Of a stretch of DNA of 64,000 nucleotides, positions 57,937-64,000 are shown one piece after another (within the stretch, counting starts at the first letter, position 1; every line of letters starts with the position of its first letter). The notes beneath the pieces are model-generated. The model was given only the letters and a program-made list of their open reading frames with translations. It ran no database searches and was not told the origin of the DNA. The stretch is taken from the NCBI RefSeq assembly GCF_030272615.1, contig NC_081414.1, positions 909,359,009-909,423,008 of the forward strand, in the 5' to 3' direction. The stretch is from Cryptomeria japonica. Its lineage: Eukaryota; Streptophyta; Pinopsida; Cupressales; Cupressaceae. The position numbers and the translations under genes were made by a program.

Positions 57937-58838
57937 TGTTAGGTCCCAGAGACAACTGAGAGTGGGGGGGTGAATCAGTTGTCAAATACCGGTAAGGATT
58001 AGTGCATGAAACATAAAGACAAAGTCATCGATAACACATAACACCAATATTTTTACATGGAAACCCTGTAAGGGGAAAAACCACGATGGAAAACCTTACC
58101 CACAATCAGATGATACTACTATAGATAGTAAGTGTACATAAATGGGGTCTGCACATGTAGAAAGGCCAAGCGCCTAGAGCTCACTGCTCAATCACAAAAT
58201 GGGAGTCACACTGACTACAGTTGGATGGTTAAATCCAATAAGAATGTACTGCACAAAATAGCATCTTTATATGCTGGATTCAGTATTGGTGTAGTTATGA
58301 TTGTCTTCACAAAAACCCTCCTTCAATCTTCAAATGATGTCTACGTGTATAGCTCTGCTTATTCTTGCATATACCTTCACACAATCCTTTTTCGCATTTC
58401 TTATTTGTTCTTACAAATAAGATCTTACATTTATACCATAACCTAAGACCAATTTTAGTAGATTGAACATGTCGGCTTACTGCATTTACAACAATAATTA
58501 ATCATCTCCAAAGCATGTCATGCTGATCTGGAAAAGATAAACCTGTCGGTGTATACCCTGGACCTATTTACCGGTAATAGCAAATATGCAAATGTGAATA
58601 CACAAATAACCCATTCTTCAAGACAAGATGTCAAAACGATATTTTTGACATTACCAAGTGTTTTCCACATCATTCCAAGTGTTAGTGATCATTATATCCT
58701 GTCGGTGTACTAGATATCGGTGACTGTACATGAGTCACTTATTTGCCGATGAATGTTGTTGATTCTCCAAAGTGCCAGAGTTGATAAGTGTTTAGTAGGT
58801 GTTGACATCAATGACAAAACCATACCAAAATACCAACA
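57937..58838 (-). repeat. LTR-like segment (minus) inside N2
   Basis: 902 bp. On the minus strand it starts TGTTGGTATTTTGG and ends CTGGGACCTAACA, with the C-run and CTCTCAGT-like motif near the end, so it is a relative of the N-type LTRs. Flanking 5-mers (AATAT and AAGAC) do not match. It may be a solo LTR that lost its duplication through recombination, or a fixed part of the N2 lineage. It lies exactly between gag-like frame and ORF2. Confidence 0.65.
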
Positions 58839-58913
58839 AAGACATATCAAGCAAAGAAGCAAAGCAATTCAGCAAGCAACCTTTTCCTAAGGCAAATAAA
58901 GGTATTTATATCC

Positions 58914-61900
58914 ATGGCTTCTTCATCTATTCCTGAATTCATAGCAAACCCTACTGTAGTCGAAGTGATTAAATGCCCTAGACCCATATTTGAGTTAGTT
59001 CCCGAAATTGCAAAGAAGGATGATAATGTTGGTGCATTTTCTCAAATCCCCAAAGGAGTAGTTTTTGCAGAAGACCCTAGAATGTACATTCATTGTCACA
59101 TAGAAGAATTAGGTGATGAGGAAATCAAGAGCATGTATAAGACTATAATTTGTGATGATTCCGCTAATGTGAAACCTAAACACAAAATAGTTGAAACCCT
59201 AGGATTCACTGAAATCCTCAGTATTCCGGAATTCCCTAAGGATGTTATAAGGATAGTTCTAAGCAGGGTTCATAGTGAACTTTTTTGGTTAGACTCAGTT
59301 CACAAAATAACTAAAGAGGCAGTAAAGGCTATGACAGGGTTACCTTCCATCTGTAACAGGCTTGATAAGACAAAGAAGATCTCAAATGACCTAGTGATCA
59401 ACCTAACAGGTGCAACATCCGACAAGAGATCTTTAAGAGTGAATGATGTAACCGACATCAATGTCAGATTCATTAGCATGATTTTAGGCTACAAAACCAC
59501 ACATGAAAATAGGTTAAACTCAGTCTCTAGCCTATGCATAAAGAGTGCTCATGATATGATCAAGGATAATGCAAAAATAGATGTGTGTGAATGGTTGAAA
59601 GATGAGCTTATTGATAATCTTGGAAAAATTAAGAAAGACAAAAAGGGGACAATTTGATTTGGAAACCTACTTGTCTATTTAATGTTGCACATAACAAAAT
59701 AGGTACCCGGTATTGGTAATAAGAATCTTGGTTTTGACATACTGGTAGGAAAAAAATTGTCTGATTTACTAAATAACATGGGTGAAAACAGAGAAAAAAA
59801 TATAAATGAGTACTTTTAGGCATTGAAGGCCCAGATGAATACTAGAGTCAGACTTTCACAAGCAATTGTAAATAAGTATAAGGATGAAATATGCTTTGTT
59901 ATTAAGAAAGATGAGATTTGGATGGAGGCAGTTGTCCCAAGAACCATTTGGGTTACTGAAATGAGTTATGAAACTGATGACCACATAATTGAAACATATG
60001 CAAAAGCCCTTCTAGAAGCACCTAAGGAACCAAAAGAAGAAGTATTTGGCAGTGCTGAGACTATTCAGAATCAAATTCAATCAACGAAAAGGGTAAAAAA
60101 GGTAGAAGCAACAGTAAGAAGAGGATCTAGGCAAGTAAAGGCTATCAAAGAAGATGTACTTAAACAAACTGGTATCACTGAAGATGAGTTAGAAACACTA
60201 CAGCCAGAAACTCACCTTTCAACGGTAGCAACTTCTTCAGAAAGTGACATGCCAGCTACATTTAAGAGAGTTGTGAGGAAAAGAGAACCTTCACTAGTAT
60301 CTACACCTTCCCCTAGAAGAACTAGACAGAAACAACAGGCAGTAAGACCCTCGTCTAAGAAGATAACTCCAAAGAAGAAAAAGTTAACACCCAAGAAGAA
60401 GACTCAATGAAACATTGCTTCAATTGACAAAATACTAGATGAAATAACAGATGATGGACAGCTGAAAAACATCAATAAATTATATGATTCATTATTAGTT
60501 GATGACAAGGAGAAAGTTGAAAACAGTGTCATTCTACACTTGGACATTTACAAGAAATTTCTAATGCAAGTTGTAGATGAATTGCCAGTAGAACTGTTTA
60601 AAAGACTTGAAGTAAGAAGGAAAGTTGTTGTAGAGCTTGATAAGAAATTAAAAATTGAAAAACTACTTGTTTTTTATCTAGTCAACTCACCAAAAGAGAT
60701 AGATGATCTGATCTCAGAGGCTAATCGGTCAGTATTTTCAACTGCACATCGACATGTAGCACTTAAGGTTGGTAGAGTAAATGAGGTTGCAGAGGAAACA
60801 ACCAATGCATGGGACACATTCCTTGTAGAGAAGGAAAAACAGGAAGAATATAGAAAACCCAAACACATCAAAGTATATCAGAAGGATAAGGATAAGGGAA
60901 AAGGCAAGGTTGGTGGACCACCTAGCACAAAAATAAATGATAACTTATCCCCACCGCCTCTGAATACTCCACCGATAGTTACCACTGACAATCAACTAGA
61001 TAGTGAGAATATGGATATACCACAAGAGGACACCAATCCCAACTCTAAGGTGTTATACACAGTGGACATTGATACTCAAAAGGTCAATATTGTGGTAGAT
61101 AAGGATACAACTAAGAAGACAAATATGGCTAATGAGAAACCGGTAACTGATGGTATAGAAGGTAAACCGGCAAATGATAACACTAAGAAACAGGCTCACA
61201 CAGAGAAAAAGAATCCATCACCGTAACAGGTTCACACTGAGTTAGTGCCACCGGCAACAGCTGAGAAAGACAAACCTTTGCTTAAAGAAATGGAAACTCA
61301 AACTGACCTACCAGAGGTCACCACAAGCAATGATATTGCTCCCACCAGCAGAATACAGATTATTGGCTCATCAAATAATGTAACAAAAGTTCTTTTGGAT
61401 TCCATAAAGAAGATAACAGATTGTAGCTCACAGGCTTACAAGGCAATAGATGACACCATTCCAATTTTGAAGATGATAGCACCAAAATGTAATGTGGATA
61501 ATAAAGATTCTTTGAGTCAACTTGACACTTTGTCCAAGTATATTACTGAAAACACTATGACAGTTGAACAAATAAAAGAGGAAGCATTCAAGGAGAGATT
61601 AGAGAAGGAAAAATACAAATTCTTTGAGGAAGAAATAAAGAAGTGTACAAGGCAATTTGCCACACTTCTACCGGAACTATGTAGCACATTGAAGGAACTA
61701 AAAAATTTATACAAGGATACATGTAAAACTAACTTTTTGATAGTTGATAAAGACAAGAAAAATAGCAAGATACAGGAAGAAATAAATCAACTATATGACA
61801 ATTTCATTAATTCATCTGATTCATTATCAGTTTTTGAGCAGAAGATAATAGGTTTTGAGGAAGAACTATTAAAGTTGGAAAGAGACAAAGAAAGAATAAA

Positions 61901-62121
61901 AGGAAAGGCTAAAGATCTAAAATGGAGACTTAGTCCAAAATTGGACTACCTCGCCTCCTTAAGGAAAGAAATATCTGATGCCTTGATTCAAGGACAAAAA
62001 ACACTGCAGAGCAAATGCAACACCTCACTGGTACAGTTCAGAGGATAGAGGCCGCAATAAAAGGCAACAGAAAGTTCATTGAGATCTTGAATCTGGTTTT
62101 GGCAGATCTTTTCAGACTGTA
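58914..62121 (+). pseudogene. ORF2 of N2: unknown protein of about 1,070 residues
   Basis: ATG at 58914 (MASSSIPEFIANPTV). One frame to about 62010, then a one-base shift leads to the true C-terminus at TAA 62121, as comparison with N1 shows. Stops: TGA 59655, TAG 59700, TAG 59817, TGA 60408, TAA 61224. Residues 1-300: globular, with ELFWLDSVHKITKEAVKAMT and RFISMILGYKTT. About 380-500: Lys/Arg/Ser/Pro-rich, nuclear-signal-like (PKKKKLTPKKK). About 540-660: helical, then a Lys-rich linker (KDKDKGKGKVGG). About 800-1050: long coiled coil. I recognise no catalytic motif and no known domain. It resembles uncharacterised proteins I associate with plant transposable elements, but I cannot name a family. 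Confidence 0.75.
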
Positions 62122-62352
62122 ACCAACCAGTTACAAGGATGAAGCAGGAAACCACACTCATTGACACTTTGACAACCTTTGTCATTGATGCCAAAGGGGG
62201 AGTAGTGGAATGAGAAAAATAATCAGTAAAATGACTCATCAACTCAGGGGGAGTACACATTCTTTTGGTACACATTTTTGGTAAGACAATACCAGCAGAT
62301 TCTTTTTGGATGACAGTTTTGGATTTTTCTCATGAGTGTTGCCATCAATGCC

Positions 62353-62364
62353 AAAGGGGGAGAT
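62353..62364 (+). other. Polypurine tract of N2
   Basis: AAAGGGGGAGAT directly before the 3' LTR; a similar GCCAAAGGGGGAGTAG occurs 160 bp upstream (62191-62206). Primer for plus-strand synthesis. Confidence 0.85.
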
Positions 62365-63125
62365 TGTTGGCAAATGCACACTCCAATGAAATATTGTAGG
62401 TGATTGAAGGTTTTGTCATTTATGGCAACCTTACAATCTTATGACACCAACAAGACAATTTACCAGCACTAGCAAGGTCAGACTCTACACCAACAGTAAA
62501 AGGAAGCATACCGACACAGAGGCTAACAGGAATTTTGTTTGTAAATTATTGTAAAATCATTGTAAGCCGACTTGGCAAATTGTAAAATGACTCATATATA
62601 GAAGAGTTCATTATAGAGGAAGAAAATAATGTAATGAGGAAAAACAAGGCAGACCTATTATGCAAATTATAGGTTAAGGTTTTATGTATGAAGCAGAGCT
62701 ATAAACCTGTATTGGATCTGGCATAGTAGATGCAATTTTGAAGCAGTACAAGACATTGGATTTATATAATCCATTTTTTAAGTCAGTGAGACTTCCCATT
62801 TTGTAATTGAGCAGTGAGCTCTAGGCACTTGGCCTTTCTGCATGTGTAGGCCCCTATTGTAGCAGTAATATTCTCTTATTGGCTAGTAAGTGAATATTGT
62901 GGGTCACAAATCCCATTGAGGATTTTCCCACACTGGGTTTCCTCATTAAACTACTATGTTATGGTGTGTTTTTCATGTGGTTGCTATTATTTCTATTTAT
63001 TGTATTACTTTCTGTTTACCGTTATACAGTATTAATATGTTCTACATGTTTTAAGTTAAGAAAAACTTTTAATCGGTTAGATATTGATTCACCCCCCCCT
63101 CTCAGTATCTATGGGAATCCTAACA
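62365..63125 (+). repeat. 3' LTR of N2
   Basis: 761 bp, TGTTGGCAAATGC to GGGAATCCTAACA, followed by duplication CTCCA. ACCCCCCCCTCTCAGTATCT lies 35 bp before the end. Confidence 0.95.
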
Positions 63126-63150
63126 CTCCATACTCTCTATGGTCGGTTGT

Positions 63151-63922
63151 TGTTAGGATTCCCACAGATACTGAGAGGGGGGGGGGTAATCAGTATCTAA
63201 TCGGTGAGTTGAATTTCTTGACTTAAAACATGCAGAACATATTATAACAATGTACCGGTATGCAAGAAATAATGCAATAAACAAAAATGAAAGTAACCAC
63301 ATAAGAAACACACCATAACACAAGATTTTAATGAGGAAATCCAATGTGGGAAAAACCTCAGTGGGATTTGTGACCCACAATATTCACTTACTGGCCAATA
63401 AGGGAATATTACTTACAATAGGGGGCTTGCACATGCAGGAAGGCCAAGTGCCTAGAGCTCATTGCTCAGTGGGAAGTCTCACTGACTTACAATGTGGATT
63501 ATGCAAATCCAATGTCTTGTACTGCTTTACAATAGCATCTTCAATCCCAGATTCAGTATCGATTTCTGCTCGGTTCTTTACATATACCCCTTAACCTATA
63601 TTTCGTATAATAGGTCTGCCTCCTAATTTTTTCTCCATACATATAAAATGTCTACAATTATCTCTCTTATATATGAGAGTCATTTTACAACATGCCAAGT
63701 CGGCTTACAAAGTTTTTTACAATAATAAACAAAATATAATATATCAAAAATTCTGTCGGCCTCTGTGCCGATATGCTTCCTTTTTCTGTCGGTGCCAATG
63801 TAGAGTGTGATCTGTTGATGTTGGTGTGATGCCTTGTCGATGCCATAGGATTGTAAGTTTGTCATCAATGACAAAACCTTCAATCACCTTCAATGTCTCA
63901 TTGGAGTGTGCATATGCCAACA
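63151..63922 (-). repeat. 3' LTR of N3, a third minus-strand copy
   Basis: 772 bp; on the minus strand TGTTGGCATATGCACACTCC to GGGAATCCTAACA. Polypurine tract AAAGGGGGAGAT on the minus strand at 63934-63923, so the internal part lies to the right. It interrupts ORF2 of N1 20 bp after N2. The flanking 5-mer is GTTGT (63146-63150); its partner is outside the window. Confidence 0.88.
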
Positions 63923-64000
63923 ATCTCCCCCTTTGGCATTGATGGCAACACTCGTGAGAAATTTCAAAAGTGTATCAAAAAATATGAGGTCCAAAAATGT
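63923..64000 (-). mobile_element. Start of N3 internal region
   Basis: After the polypurine tract, minus-strand sequence like the 3' end of N1 and N2 (TCTCACGAGTGTTGCCATCA). Too short to say more. Confidence 0.7.

Larger units (their letters stand above)
55698..63125 (+). mobile_element. N2: complete non-autonomous copia-like element
   Basis: 7,428 bp with duplications CTCCA at 55693-55697 and 63126-63130. LTRs of 793 and 761 bp; primer site for initiator tRNA-Met; a gag-like protein with four zinc knuckles; an inserted or captured LTR (57937-58838); ORF2 of about 1,070 codons; polypurine tract. I find no protease, integrase, RT or RNase H in about 5.9 kb of internal DNA. It would need copia enzymes from elsewhere. 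Sits in opposite orientation inside N1. Confidence 0.93.
53381..64000 (-). mobile_element. N1: minus-strand non-autonomous copia-like element, continuing beyond the window
   Basis: Its 3' LTR is 53381-54161 (minus). Internal sequence 54162-55697 codes the C-terminal part of ORF2. N2 is inserted at 55697. About 20 bp of N1 ORF2 continue at 63131-63150, where N3 begins. So N1 contains two further members of its own family. The rest is beyond 64000. Confidence 0.8.

Overview
The window looks like intergenic DNA of a large seed-plant genome, most likely a gymnosperm (inference: long, deeply nested LTR retrotransposons, almost no host genes, AT-rich decayed filler). I found no complete host gene, no rRNA or tRNA gene and nothing bacterial. 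Nearly everything is retrotransposon, in several nested layers.

Layout. 1-10579: right part of a Ty3/gypsy element (G1, Tat-like: two RNase H domains, long non-coding 3' part, antisense accessory gene), entering from the left edge and ending in its 3' LTR. 10585-15859: old host-like DNA with a duplicated, broken short-chain dehydrogenase/reductase (SDR) gene fragment on the minus strand, a degenerate repeat array beside each copy, and a LINE ORF1 remnant. 15865-27398: complete related element G2 (TSD ATTAT). 28256-44812: Ty1/copia element C1, split by complete element G3 (30700-41314, TSD GCTAT) and by a probable solo LTR (43114-44624). 44813 to about 48780: minus-strand Ty3/gypsy fragment G4, itself holding a solo LTR (46395-47278, TSD AATTT). 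48890-53380: 5'-truncated copia element C2. 53381-64000: a minus-strand non-autonomous copia-like element (N1) sitting in the 3' LTR of C2, hosting a complete plus-strand relative (N2, 55698-63125, TSD CTCCA) and the 3' LTR of a third, minus-strand copy (N3, 63151 onward).

How the parts work together. G1 codes protease, a G-patch-like segment, RT, a degenerate and an intact RNase H, and integrase in one frame (now with three stops). G2 and G3 share G1's LTR type, primer site and gag/protease, but the RT-RNase H-integrase core is gone. In its place is a Lys/Ser-rich stretch with a strong hydrophobic segment, fused in frame to scraps of the integrase zinc finger and to the integrase C-terminus. 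They look like parasites of a G1-like helper. G1 and G2 also carry, between pol and the 3' LTR, an antisense plant-mobile-domain gene with its own TATA box and an intron filled with tandem repeats. N1/N2/N3 are a second non-autonomous family: N2 has a gag-like coiled-coil protein with four zinc knuckles and an unrecognised protein of about 1,070 residues, and no RT or integrase.

Most stop codons in these frames can be explained by single C-to-T (or opposite-strand G-to-A) changes, as expected from cytosine methylation of silenced repeats. All boundaries were read by eye. Nothing was aligned by program or searched in a database.
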